A DNA stretch of 64,000 nt. It comes from Monarcha castaneiventris obscurior (Eukaryota; Chordata; Aves; Passeriformes; Monarchidae). Position numbers and translations under genes: made by a program. The notes under the pieces were generated by a model. It was given only the letters and a program-made list of their open reading frames with translations, ran no database searches and had not been told where the DNA came from. Position 1 is the stretch's first letter. Each line of letters starts with the position of its first letter. Shown one piece after another: positions 1 to 61,623 of this stretch. The DNA is taken from contig JAMPIT010000230.1 in assembly GCA_026261815.1 (NCBI GenBank), positions 42,554,501 to 42,618,500 on the forward strand, given 5' to 3'.

Positions 1-3000
1 TCGGATTTCTTACATCTACAGCTCACAGAACTATTTATTGGAGGATGGTTTGATTGTTTTTGTCTGCCGGCAAGGGAAGAATAGAATTGTGTTCAAGGTT
101 ACAGCTGGTAAGACAAAAAAAAAAAGTTGCAGTCATGCTGGTGATGACAGGATTCCAGAAGCATGGAATAACCTCCAGAGAGTGTAAATGAATTCAGGGC
201 TTGACCCCGAATAACCCATAAAAAGAAATGATCCAACACTTCACAGATGCAAACAAAGACAATCCCAGATGGGGATGCATGCTTTTGGGTGACAGAAAAG
301 AGAGGAGAAATATTGCAAGGACAACAGAGGATTCTCAGGCAGCCGCCTTCCGAACGGGCGTGTCCACAGAGCAAATCCCCTGCTAGTGATCTAGATGGGG
401 TGTGAGTCAACCTAAAAGCTTGGTGCTGCTGCCAAAAGCAGAAGGCTGCTCTCCCCACTTCTGTGGAGGAGCCAGGCACTCCTGGTTTTCTCAAGGGCTG
501 GCTCTGCTGCTTAGGATTCCTCAGGGAGTGACTCAGTTTACTAACCTCACACAGAGCTAACTGTATTTTTTCCTTGTCGGATTTCTGCCCCATTAGTGAA
601 CTGAACTGATTCACCCTAAGATCATCGAAAGATCAGGAGTGGGCACAAAAGATGGGTTGAAAGTCTGGGAGGAAGGCACCATCCCTTTGGTAACCTTGCA
701 CTCTTAAATCATCTTGGTAGTCTCATCTAAATCCTCCCTAAAACAGAAACTTCATGTTAAGTTTCTAAGAGTCTAACACCACAGTATCACTAAAAAGGTT
801 GGTGTCTTCCACTTCTCACCCTTAGCTAAGTCCTCCCATTGCTCCCTTTGTTCCCGGTCTCGTTCACTTGTGATCCTTGCCAGTGAGCAAGCTAAATCAG
901 GAGGCTTTTAAAAAAAGGGTTGTTTTCTGATTAATACTGAAACAGCTAACTATGAAGTCAGATGAGTGACAGAGGTTGCACAAGAGAGGAAACGAGACCG
1001 CGACGTTGCAAAAGACGGACAGAGCCCCGAAACAGCAGCTGGGAACTTGTTACAATGTGTAACATAAGGCCGAGACAGCAGTGAGGACTAATGGTCTGTA
1101 CAGTGAAGGAGAAGTAATTTTGAGGGAGTTTGCTCTGTGCCTTATGTACTGTAAATGAGAAGCAGGGGACTAAAAGCAAAGTTAGGCTGGTAAGAGGTGA
1201 AAAAAAAAAAAAAAAGAGCTTTCAGTTCCAGAAAAACAGAGGAAGACACAGAACAGAAGCACCTTGGAATCCAGCCCAGGAAGAAAATCAAATGCTGAGG
1301 AAAAAAAAAAAAAAAGAGAAGGCAGGCAGAGGGAAAACCAGGAAGCAGAAAAGTGAATATCCACACCAACAACAGCAAGAAACAAATGTGCACGACTGTA
1401 GGTTTCTTACCGAGAAGAACCAATTGACCTGTCACGTATGGAAGGAACAAGGATTTGAGATGTACTGCTGAGACTGAAAAGACTCCTGTTAAAGCAAGCA
1501 GAAGTCCTTCACAGTGGGAGAAATGGCAATGGCATGCACTATTTACATCCAAACACAGTATGTAGAAAAGAGAACTTGGGGCTATGGGATTGCCAGGCCC
1601 TTGCATGCAAGGTGTGCATCTGTACACTGGTCATAGGGCATGGTAGCAATTAATTGGTGGTGCTGTGCCAAATCCTTCTGATGATTTTTTGGTCATGTGG
1701 TGCTATAGTACACGTAAGAATACTCCACTGCATTTCTATCACCAGCTCAATTTATCCACCTAATAATTCCAAAGCTGGCAGTTGACACGGTAACCAAATA
1801 CTTTGAAAAAGTTTCCTAGATTTCTCTGCTCTCTTTCTGTTTTCATTATCTTCTCCATTTCCTCTCTCTTCTTGATTATCACATGATAATATCATATTCA
1901 TTCTCAAATTTGCTTCCTTGATTATATCTCTAGAAGAGACTTTATTTCCGCCCTGCTAAAATACAGCACCATTTAAATGTACTGTTCTGTGAGTATGCTG
2001 TTGTTTTTCTAGCTGTCCCTAGAACCTCTTTTATAGGCCCTGTAAAGCAAACAAAGAATACAATATTGCTTTAAAAGCATTTGAAACCAGTCTGAGAAAT
2101 CTCTGGTTAGTTTGCCAGCTGAAGACTCCAATTTCAACTGTGATTGTGGGTTAAACGATTTTAATCTCAGAGAACAAACTAATTCCAGTGGGTATTAACA
2201 AATGTTTGGAGAGAAAAAAAAAAATCACTAAAACATACGCTGTGTTTCCGACTAGCTGTCATGGAGTTAAGAAGAAAGGAGTTGCAGTGCTTTCTCTTTT
2301 TGTTCTTCCTTCTGGTACCTGGTGTTACTGGCCCCATTTCTCACACTTTTATATCAGCATGAACTTAGTAATGCTGCAAGTCCTTTAAAAAGATTTATGA
2401 AGTGCCTGTGTAACACTGCCTGTACAACATCTTTTCTCATATAAATGGTGTTTTTGTAAAGCTGTCATTGCTTTTACCTGACTATCAAAACAGATTCTTG
2501 CAAGTTGTCTCACTGAGCACGTGAAAATTTAAAATATAAGTACTTTTGACTGATTTTTTCTGGGTTGATGTTTGGAGGTTTTGTTTGTTTCGAGGGGTTT
2601 TTTGTTTATTAGTTTTGTTTTACAAGAAGTTATGGCAATGCTGCCTTTGCTGAAAGAAACAAATCAGCAGAAAAGCTTTTCTTGTTCAGAGCTTTGTGCT
2701 TCCTTCAGCTAGCATCAGGCAGCACCAATGCCTTCCCCTTCTTCAAGTGCATCTCTGCTGGAAATTTCTTTCCTGTACAGGGGCTGCATCTTTCAGGAGC
2801 AGTACCAGTTTATGGAATTGGCCTGAAGTATTACTGCAACTGTGACCTAAGGAGAGCTGACACCGATTTGAGCAAGAACACAAGGAAAATGAGAGGCTAA
2901 ATAAAAATAAAATAAAAAGTAACTTTACAGACCAGCTAAAGCATAAACATAAGCTAAGGAGATAAATAAAATGTAGATTAAAAGATTTTAAGGAGAAAAG

Positions 3001-6000
3001 TCATTAAACATTTCTTGCATGGTGGATCATAAATAATAATTGTGGCAAAAGAAGCATTATTCCAGATCTTACAGTTTGGGGAAAAAAACCCAGAAACAAA
3101 AAGGAGGCAAACAGTGACTCAGAGGATGAGGGTTTGCACATATTTTGCATTAATGAGATGCCAAGTTGGAATAAATAGTTTGTAAAGCTCAGATTAGCAT
3201 TAGAAGTGAAGTCAAGTACACAAAGAAAGAGGAAATTAAATGCAAGATAGTGGGATAATGATAAATGTGCCAGGCATGCATTTTTCAAGAAAAGGAAAAA
3301 AAACATGTAATCAAATGAAGTCAAATGAAAATTACACCGTGAAATGATGGTAATACTTTTGACACTGTGAATTTTCATCAGAATTCAAAAGATAATCCTG
3401 AGTATACAGTTTGAATCTTCAGAACATGCAATATAAAAGCCACTGCTTGCAGCTGAAACAGTGAATTTGTATATGTGACAAAAAGCATGACTCTTGTGTG
3501 AGTACAAACTGTTGGATGTAACTGAAGAAAATGGGATGTTCTCCTGACATGTCATATCTAGAACAGATGAAAATAATTCAGCCAGCATAGCATGCTTTAC
3601 ACACTATCTATTGCATTAGAACAAGGAATAGTTTGAATATTGAAATACACACAAAAATAAATAATTTTACATAATCTCAAAATCATGTAAGCAGAATGAT
3701 AGTCACTGAAAAAGTAAAATATTGACAAGGCCTATTCAGCTTTCCTGTCTCAGCAAGACAGTCATCATCGTATTTTGGAAGCCAGCAAGTGGGCTTAGGT
3801 GTTGAAAATGCTGTTAGTCGTGAACCTTACAGCAGAAGAGTATCAGCTCTGCCAGCCAGGCTCACAAAGCCAGTATCAGAGCTGATTATACTCAGGAATG
3901 TGATATGAGAAATGCCTGGCAGAAAATGTGGTAATCCATTACAATTAACCCCATCTCCTAGCAGTTAATACAAACAAACAAACAAACAATCAGGAAGCTG
4001 GTCCTGACTGCAGTATCATATAGGGAGCAGTTGCTGACTTGCCAGGGGAACCCAATGATTTGGGGAAGGTAAAAATACCTCGTAATATGCCAACCTTTAA
4101 AGGTATTAACTCAGAGAATATTAACATTTTCAGCATATCTCACCACATCTCTTTCCAACCTTAGAAATATGCAAAGCATCGAGACCGTAATAGAGGAAGA
4201 GGAAACACAAGCAAGGCATAGATGCAGTACTGGTGACCTTGCAAGCTGATCCAGGGAGGTGAGATTTGGAGCCCTGTTATGGAACAAGAAACCACTAGTA
4301 GTTTTTTTGCCTCATCAGTGAAAAAAGCCACAAACTGTTCTGCAATAATGTTTCAAAATTGTAAAGGCCAACTCTTTGATTGAAAAAACATATTTTCAAA
4401 CATGAATCCCAGAAAGCACCAAAGAAAGGTCGTTGCTATTCCCAAATATCAGAAAGATATGATACCAAAACAGTAATGTTTTAATTTATGTAATGATTTT
4501 GAGATGGACCACTAAGTACAACAGGGTTGTACCAGAAAACCAAGGTGACAAATTCACAGTATCACAATACCATATCAAAATCATAATATCATTATCACAT
4601 ACTAATGTTACAAGAGAAATACAAAAATAAAGAAGAACAAAGTTTCACTCAAGCAATGAAAATATGTGCCAGTTTCAAGAGGATGTTGGAAAAGAATCTG
4701 AAAATAAAAACTACTAGATAAAGATGTGCCCATGTCCACCATTCTGCCAAAAAGGTCAAACACCAGAAAAGTGGCTCTATGTACTTCCCAGGAAGGACAG
4801 TACTGTCAAGGCAAATGGAACATAAAAGTATTTTATTTGAGCAACTGAATCATCATACCCTAGATGCCGAGAATAGAAATTCTCTTGAGAATGGGGTCAG
4901 TCTGGAATAGAAATAAACACCGTGTACTAACAAGATGGGATAGAGCATGAGTAATCATGATATCTGGAAAAAAAAAATAAAAGCTAGTTCATATGGCAAA
5001 ATAGAAGTGTATAGCATTTTCAATAGGCATTAGAGCAGACTGAAGAACAGATCTTACAAAACATGGAAACACACCTTAAAATTATAGTCTGTTGGTCAGG
5101 CTTTTGAGAACCAGGAAAAATGTCAGAGGCTTATGCAGTACCCATTGAGGGTAGAGAAGTGAAGTGTTTAAGCATGCCTGAACTACGTGCTTGCAGTCAC
5201 AAGATCTCAGTTTGCCTTAAATTAGATCATATATTTATTTGAGAACAAGAATTTGATTACATCTGACTGTCCCGTCTAATAGCCAGGCAAATAGCAAGGC
5301 TGAGTTTGCTGCACAGATTGCTAAGAGTATTGAAATGGTGCAAACAGCACAGAGAATATTTTGCATTCCGTTCTTGAATGTTGAAAGTATTCCGACAGAA
5401 AAGTTCACTGCAGTTGAGTACAATGCTTGAAGTCATGTTCGGTAACAGAATAAAGGAGTAAGAGACTGAAACAGTAAGTAAAAGGCCAAAGATAAGAGTC
5501 TTATAATTACAACCCCAATCTGTATTTGTATTTACTTTATTTCTGCAAGATAACTCACATACCTGAAGAAACATGTTTGAAGAGAGAATCCTCCATTCTT
5601 ACATCAAATCAAAGGGCAAATTTCCCATGTGGAGTATATTGAAACTGTGCACCCAGATAATAAGAAACATGCAGACATGTAATGAAATGTGTATCAACAA
5701 TAAAAAAGTGCCCACAGTTCCTAATTAAGAAGGGTTGTAAAAAAAAAGTGGCATAAGTCAACATGTCTCCCTATGTCTTCCTTTAATTATACTGAAAATT
5801 TTTTATCATGGAGACATTTAATTTCAAAAGCTATAAACCTCTGTTTCAATCGTTACTAAATACTGTTTTTTCATGTGTTTCTCTCTGTATATTTTATAGT
5901 GCTATTGCCACTATTATACGAAGATTTCAGCAGACTTTAAACTAAAGTTCATACAATCTCACTTCCCCAAAATGGGGTTTTTACCCCCTCTGCATAAAAA

Positions 6001-6469
6001 AATCTCTAACCTGGACTAATTTAACAGAAAGCATACATAGGACAAAACATGAGAAATCTGGGAAAAAAGACAGTAACTTGATAATTATTGTGACTTAGTT
6101 TTATCTTCTTGGACAGGGACAATGAAACTGACTTTTCTAAAATGTGGCATTGAACTGCTGCTGGGACTTGTGTGCAGCTGAGCTAACACTCTATTCCTCC
6201 TTCTTTGTATCAGTCATCCTTATCACAACCAAAGATAAAATACACATTTTTCTAAAATCTAAATAAATCCCTCTTCAAAGCATATTTTTCTTGTGCTTAT
6301 TAAAAAAAAAGTGATGTCTACTTACGCATTTGGTTTATTTATATCCAGTCAACTACTCATTTACATTAAAAAAAGAATGGAAAAATTATCTTACTTGTGC
6401 AGCTTCAAAGCTGTAGCTTTATTGATAATTACAGGTCACCTCTGCAATTACTGAAAACACAGAAAAATG
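1..6469. other. Upstream intergenic region, no supportable gene
   Basis: I see no conserved coding exon, RNA gene or intact mobile element here. The open frames present are short, of low complexity, or follow poly-A/poly-T tracts (around 1200-1215 and 1302-1316) and resemble no protein I know. A short (AAAC)n microsatellite lies at about 3971-3989. In mammals the 5' end of ULK4 faces TRAK1, so a neighbour could lie beyond the left edge, but nothing readable here proves it. Confidence 0.6.
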
Positions 6470-6762
6470 GGACAGAACCTCAATTTTCTCAGCCTGTTTT
6501 CATAGGGGAGGTGCTCCAGTCCCCTTATCACTTCATGGCCTCCTCTGGATTTCCTCCAACAGTTCCATGTCTTTCTTATTTTGGAGGCACCAGAGCTGGA
6601 TGCAGCACTCCAGGTGGGGCATCATGAGAACAGAGAGTAGAGGGACAGAATCATCTCCCTCACCCTGCTGGCCACATTCCTTCTGATGCAGTCCAGGATA
6701 CCTCTGGCTTTCTGGGATGCAAGCCCACACTGCCAGCTCATGTTGAGTTTTTTGTCAACAAT
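6470..6762 (-). mobile_element. CR1 LINE fragment, reverse transcriptase C-terminal region
   Basis: Read on the minus strand, this stretch matches the end of the CR1 ORF2 reverse transcriptase region. The minus-strand frame shows a degraded form of the family motif: a histidine-leucine-glutamate-cysteine block, then tryptophan, then a KKDMELLEEIQRR-like helix. It has no 3' terminal motif at its left edge. It cannot belong to the same insertion as the CR1 copy at 7056-7340, because the order of internal and 3' parts would be wrong for one minus-strand element. It is 5'- and 3'-truncated and dead. Confidence 0.85.
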
Positions 6763-6768
6763 AAAGAG

Positions 6769-6800
6769 GGGTTCGGGGGGTGGTTTTTTCCCCCCTTTTC
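6769..6800. repeat. G6/C6 inverted repeat
   Basis: Six G (6775-6780) are followed after a 9-base T-rich loop by six C (6790-6795), directly beside the CR1 fragment. It could form a small hairpin. No function is claimed. Confidence 0.5.
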
Positions 6801-7055
6801 AATATTACAGGGGTTTAAATTCATACTGAAGTCTTCTGGAGCGTGGGAGTAAAAAACCTGACCATCTGTTATCATGCCGCCTAGAAGGAACATTGAATCC
6901 TTCCTGTAAGTGTACTACTTCTTTTATCAAATTTGGTTGAAATGGATCAATAGGTTCAAACCTGTTAGGAGGTCAAAATAAAGGTGAAACAATGAGGAAA
7001 AAAACCCAGAATTCTTTACAGCTTGCTCTAGAGCAAATGGTTTTAAATGTTTTGT

Positions 7056-7340
7056 TAGAATCAGAATGGTTTGAGTTGGAAGGGACCTCAAAGACCTTCT
7101 AGTTCCAACCCCTGCCATGCCCAACCTTTTACAAGATCAGGCTGCTCAAAGACCCATCCAACCTGGCCTTGAACAACTCCAGGGATGGAACACCCACAGC
7201 TTCTTTGGGCAACCTGTGCCAGTGCCTCACCACCCTCACTGCAAGGATTTTTTCCCTAGTATCTAATCCAAATCTACTGTCTTTCAGTTCGAAGGCCCTT
7301 GTCCTGTCACCACAGTTCCAGCTGCACAAGAGAAAAGGAT
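7056..7340 (-). mobile_element. CR1 LINE 3' end, 5'-truncated
   Basis: The left edge reads as a reverse-complement CR1 3' terminus: an AGAATCAGAATGGTTTGAG-like start followed by a diverged GTTGGAAGGGACC block. It continues with the familiar CR1 untranslated region (CCATCCAACCTGGCCTTGAA and CTCACCACCCTCAC blocks). The insertion lies just left of the CpG island, so it is close to the ULK4 promoter without interrupting it. It has no coding capacity. Confidence 0.92.
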
Positions 7341-7715
7341 ACTTGGATTTTTCAAGGGCCTTACAAAACCAACACCAGACAAGCAAAAAAGGCAAAAGAA
7401 AACCAGAATACCATAGGATGAAAAAAACAAGTGAAAACTCCACGTTATTGTTAAACATAAAAACCGCTTGTTTCAAGGGCTAAATTTTGTCATAAGAAAA
7501 GTGTTCCTCAGTTAGGCGTTTGCAGATGGCCATGGCAGGGCTGAGGACGGCGCATGCTGTTTTGACTACGAAGGCTGAACAGACAAGTCCCACCAGCACG
7601 GAATGCCGGCGGCACCCGGACCTTTCCCGAGGGACGCGCCAGCCCCCGGAGCTCCCCACACCGACATCCGGGAACCCCCTTCCCCCCGCCCGGTCGCTGC
7701 CCGGTGGTCCCGCCC

Positions 7716-7761
7716 TGACGTAGGCGCCGCTTCGCCCAATGGGGCTCCGCTCCGCTTCCGG
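7716..7761. promoter_or_regulatory. CRE-like, CCAAT and ETS-like motif cluster
   Basis: TGACGTAG (7716-7723, CRE/ATF-like), CCAAT (7736-7740, NF-Y-like) and CTTCCGG (7755-7761, ETS/GABP-like) lie within 46 bases in the CpG island. This spacing is typical of TATA-less housekeeping promoters and suggests a TSS just downstream, or divergent TSSs on both sides. A YY1-like GATGGCGGCG also occurs near 8023-8032. These are motif matches only. Confidence 0.5.
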
Positions 7762-8041
7762 CGTCCGGCCGCGTCTCCTGGATACGGGCGCGGGGTGCGG
7801 ACCATCCGAGCGGCGCGCGGGGCCGCAGCCCGGTGGGACCTGGCGGTGCTGGAATAACGGACAGCAAAACTCTCCGCTTCCCGGAGTCACTCTGCCTGCT
7901 GAGCCGGTGCCTTTCCCGCTCGCCTGTATTTTGTGGCGCGCAGGGACCAGTGTCCCATCCGGACTCTGCCACCGGGGCATGGGAGACTCCGTGCCGGGGG
8001 CGGGGCGCCGCCGTTTCGGTTGATGGCGGCGGCGTGGCGGC

Positions 8042-8730
8042 GGTGCATCCCGCTGTCGTTCCCACCCTTTTCCCGCCGCGTCCATCCCTCACACACAGCT
8101 GCAGCTGTCGCTTCCTTTCTTGCACGCCGGTTCCATGCCCCGGCACAGGTACGGCTGTCGTTCACCTCCTTTCCCGCCGGCTCCATCACCGGCACACAGG
8201 TGCAGCTGTCGCTTCCTTTCTCTCCCGCTGGGTCTGTCCCTCGGTGCAGGCACGGCTGTCGTTCCCACCCTTTCCCGGCGGTTCCATGCCCCGGCACACG
8301 GGTACGGCTGTCGTTCCCACCCTTTCCCGCCGGTTCCATGTCCCGGTGCAGGTACGGCTGTCCTTCCCACCCTTTCCGACGGTTCCATGCCCCGGCACAC
8401 GGGCACGGCTGTCGTTCCCACCCTTTCCCCGCGGTTTCATGTCCCGGTGCAGGTACGGCTGTCGTTGCCGCCGGTTCCATGCCCGGCACACGGGCACGGC
8501 TGTCCTTCCCACCCTTTCCCGCTGGTTCCATGTCCCGGTGCAGGTACGGGTGTCGTTCCCACCCTTTCCCGGCGGTTCCATGCCGCGGCACACGGGCACG
8601 GCTGTCATTCCCACCCTTTCCCGCCGGTTCCATGTCCCGGTGCAGGTACGGCTGTCGTTCCCACCCTTTCCCGGCGGTTCCATGCCGCGGCACACGGGCA
8701 CGGCTGTCATTCCCACCCTTTCCCGCCTTC
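8042..8730. repeat. GC-rich minisatellite, 52/50-bp alternating units, about 14 copies
   Basis: The landmark CTGTC recurs at about 8053, 8105, 8155, 8206, 8256, 8308, 8358, 8409, 8459, 8500, 8550 (as GTGTC), 8602, 8652 and 8704. Intervals are 52, 50, 51, 50, 52, 50, 51, 50, 41, 50, 52, 50 and 52. Two unit types alternate: type A has GGCACACGGG and type B has GGTGCAGG before the shared TACGGCTGTCGTTCCCACCC core. The result is a dimer of about 102 bp. The left copies are more diverged and one copy (about 8459-8500) has an internal deletion. The minus strand has three G-runs per unit (GGGAAAGGGTGGGAA). Long open frames in several phases here come from the repeat and GC content, not from a gene. 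Confidence 0.93.
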
Positions 8731-8879
8731 CCGCGCCCGTTCGCGGCCGTTACCTGGCGGCGCGCGCGCCCCGCGGCCCTGAGCCGCCCCCCCCCCCCGC
8801 CCCTCAGCGCCCTCTCGCTCCCTCCGCCGCCGCCTCCCGGTCCGAGTGCGGGATCAGACCCCGTGCGGTGCTGGAAACT

Positions 8880-8928
8880 CCCGCTGGAGCGCTCCTAAGA
8901 CCGCACGGCCCTCTCCCGCCTGCCGCAG
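8880..8928 (+). other. ULK4: Candidate noncoding first exon (3' end) of ULK4
   Basis: The start-codon exon has an acceptor at 9838-9839, so at least one upstream noncoding exon must exist. The best donor I see near the right edge of the CpG island is CGCAG|GTGGGT, with the exon edge at 8928. The 5' limit is unknown; 8880 is only a placeholder inside the island. Other GC-rich donors upstream, including ones near 7831, are possible. A 5' RACE product or cDNA would settle it. Confidence 0.3.
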
Positions 8929-9297
8929 GTGGGTCTCTGGGGGCCGCCGTGTAGCGCCTCAGCCCTGGTCGCCCTCGGCAGAGCTGGGAGCGCAGGAGGT
9001 CGCGGGTCGTGCACGGCTGCTCAGTTCGCCATCAGTTCCCTCGTAAAGAGAGGGAATTGCGTCTCCTTGGTGTGCTGTTCCTGTATCCAGCCCAGAGCAA
9101 ATGCAGTTCCCTCGGTGCCTGGAGGCTGCTGCTTTGGGTGCTTCTGTGGAGTTTCACACCTGCTTCTTTACAGGTGGTGGCTTGTGAGTCTTCAACGACG
9201 GCCTTCCTTTCTCATCTTTTCACTTTTTGTGTCACTTTATTTATCTCTTCGTACTTTATGTCAAAATCCTGCTGTTGAAAGTCTGTTTTGTGTGTCC

Positions 9298-9465
9298 AAG
9301 AAGCTGTGGGTGTCCCATCCCTGGCAGTGTTCAAGGCCTGGTTGAATGGGACATTGAGTAAAGTGTTCTAGTGGAATGTGTTCCTGCCCAGGGCAGGGGC
9401 ATTAGAACGAAATGATCTTTAATGTCCATTCCCACCCAAGCCCTCCTATGATTTTATGATTCTGT
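9298..9465 (+). mobile_element. CR1 LINE 3' end, + orientation
   Basis: The segment begins with the CR1 block CCATCCCTGGCAGTGTTCAA and continues through the AGGCCTGGTTGAATGGGA and CCTGCCCAGGGCAGGGGCAT regions. It ends in TATGATTTTATGATTCTGTG, the degenerate CR1 terminal repeat. It is 5'-truncated and lies in the 5'UTR intron of ULK4 in the sense orientation. Confidence 0.93.
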
Positions 9466-9839
9466 GCTCCATTGCTTCATGTAGTGAAATAAAGGCATAG
9501 CCATTACTCTCAAGAACCAGAGATGCTTCTCTTTTCCCTGTAGCCTCTTGCATTCCTACAGATATACCTTTTAGAATTTTTATGCACTAGCCCATCTATT
9601 ACTTTTTGAATGTGTTAAGAGCCTTGGAAGTGCAAAATTCACCTGTTCAAAATTTTGATCGCCATTTCCTGAGAGGAAGTCTTCTGTAAAGTAATTATAT
9701 TCAATCTCTTTGGAAGCATAGAATCCCTATTCATGATAATTGGCAGGGTGAATACTATACACAAATAACTATTAAATTTGAAGGCTTCCCCTTTTGCCTC
9801 CTTTCTTTAGGTTAATTTGTACTAATGCCTTGTTTCCAG
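9466..9839 (+). other. ULK4: End of the 5'UTR intron of ULK4
   Basis: AT-rich intronic sequence that ends in a pyrimidine-rich acceptor, TTGTTTCCAG, at 9830-9839. I see no other feature in it. Confidence 0.6.

Positions 9840-61623
<51,784 letters not shown>

Larger units (their letters stand above)
7590..8960 (+). promoter_or_regulatory. ULK4: CpG island, presumed ULK4 promoter and first exon region
   Basis: This is the only extended GC- and CpG-rich segment in the window. It ends about 0.9 kb before the start-codon exon, as expected for the promoter of a broadly expressed vertebrate gene. It contains the motif cluster at 7716-7761, the minisatellite at 8042-8730 and a C-rich block around 8778-8800. 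A donor-like CGCAG|GTGGGT at 8928/8929 could end a noncoding first exon on the + strand. On the minus strand a donor-like CCAG|GTAAC with the exon edge at 8754 raises the possibility of divergent transcription. No TATA box is seen. The TSS and first-exon limits are inference; the island itself is directly visible. Confidence 0.8.

Noticed and set aside
99..614. 171-codon minus-strand frame near the left edge
   Set aside because: No domain, family similarity or splice context was recognised, and composition is that of random AT/GC-mixed sequence.
1142..1627. 161-codon minus-strand frame with Phe runs
   Set aside because: The Phe runs are the reverse complement of poly-A tracts at about 1200 and 1302; there is no protein similarity.
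6470..7340. One single CR1 insertion spanning both fragments
   Set aside because: Both are on the minus strand, but the 3' terminus (7056) lies to the right of the internal ORF2 part (6470-6762). The order is impossible for one uninterrupted element.
1..7500. Exons of TRAK1 on the minus strand, expected from mammalian gene order
   Set aside because: I could not find any conserved coding segment. The synteny expectation alone does not support a feature.
7833..8954. Open frame of 373 codons, and several overlapping frames on both strands of the CpG island
   Set aside because: They exist because the 52/50-bp GC-rich repeat lacks stops. The translations iterate the same short Pro/Arg/His-rich segments and resemble no protein.
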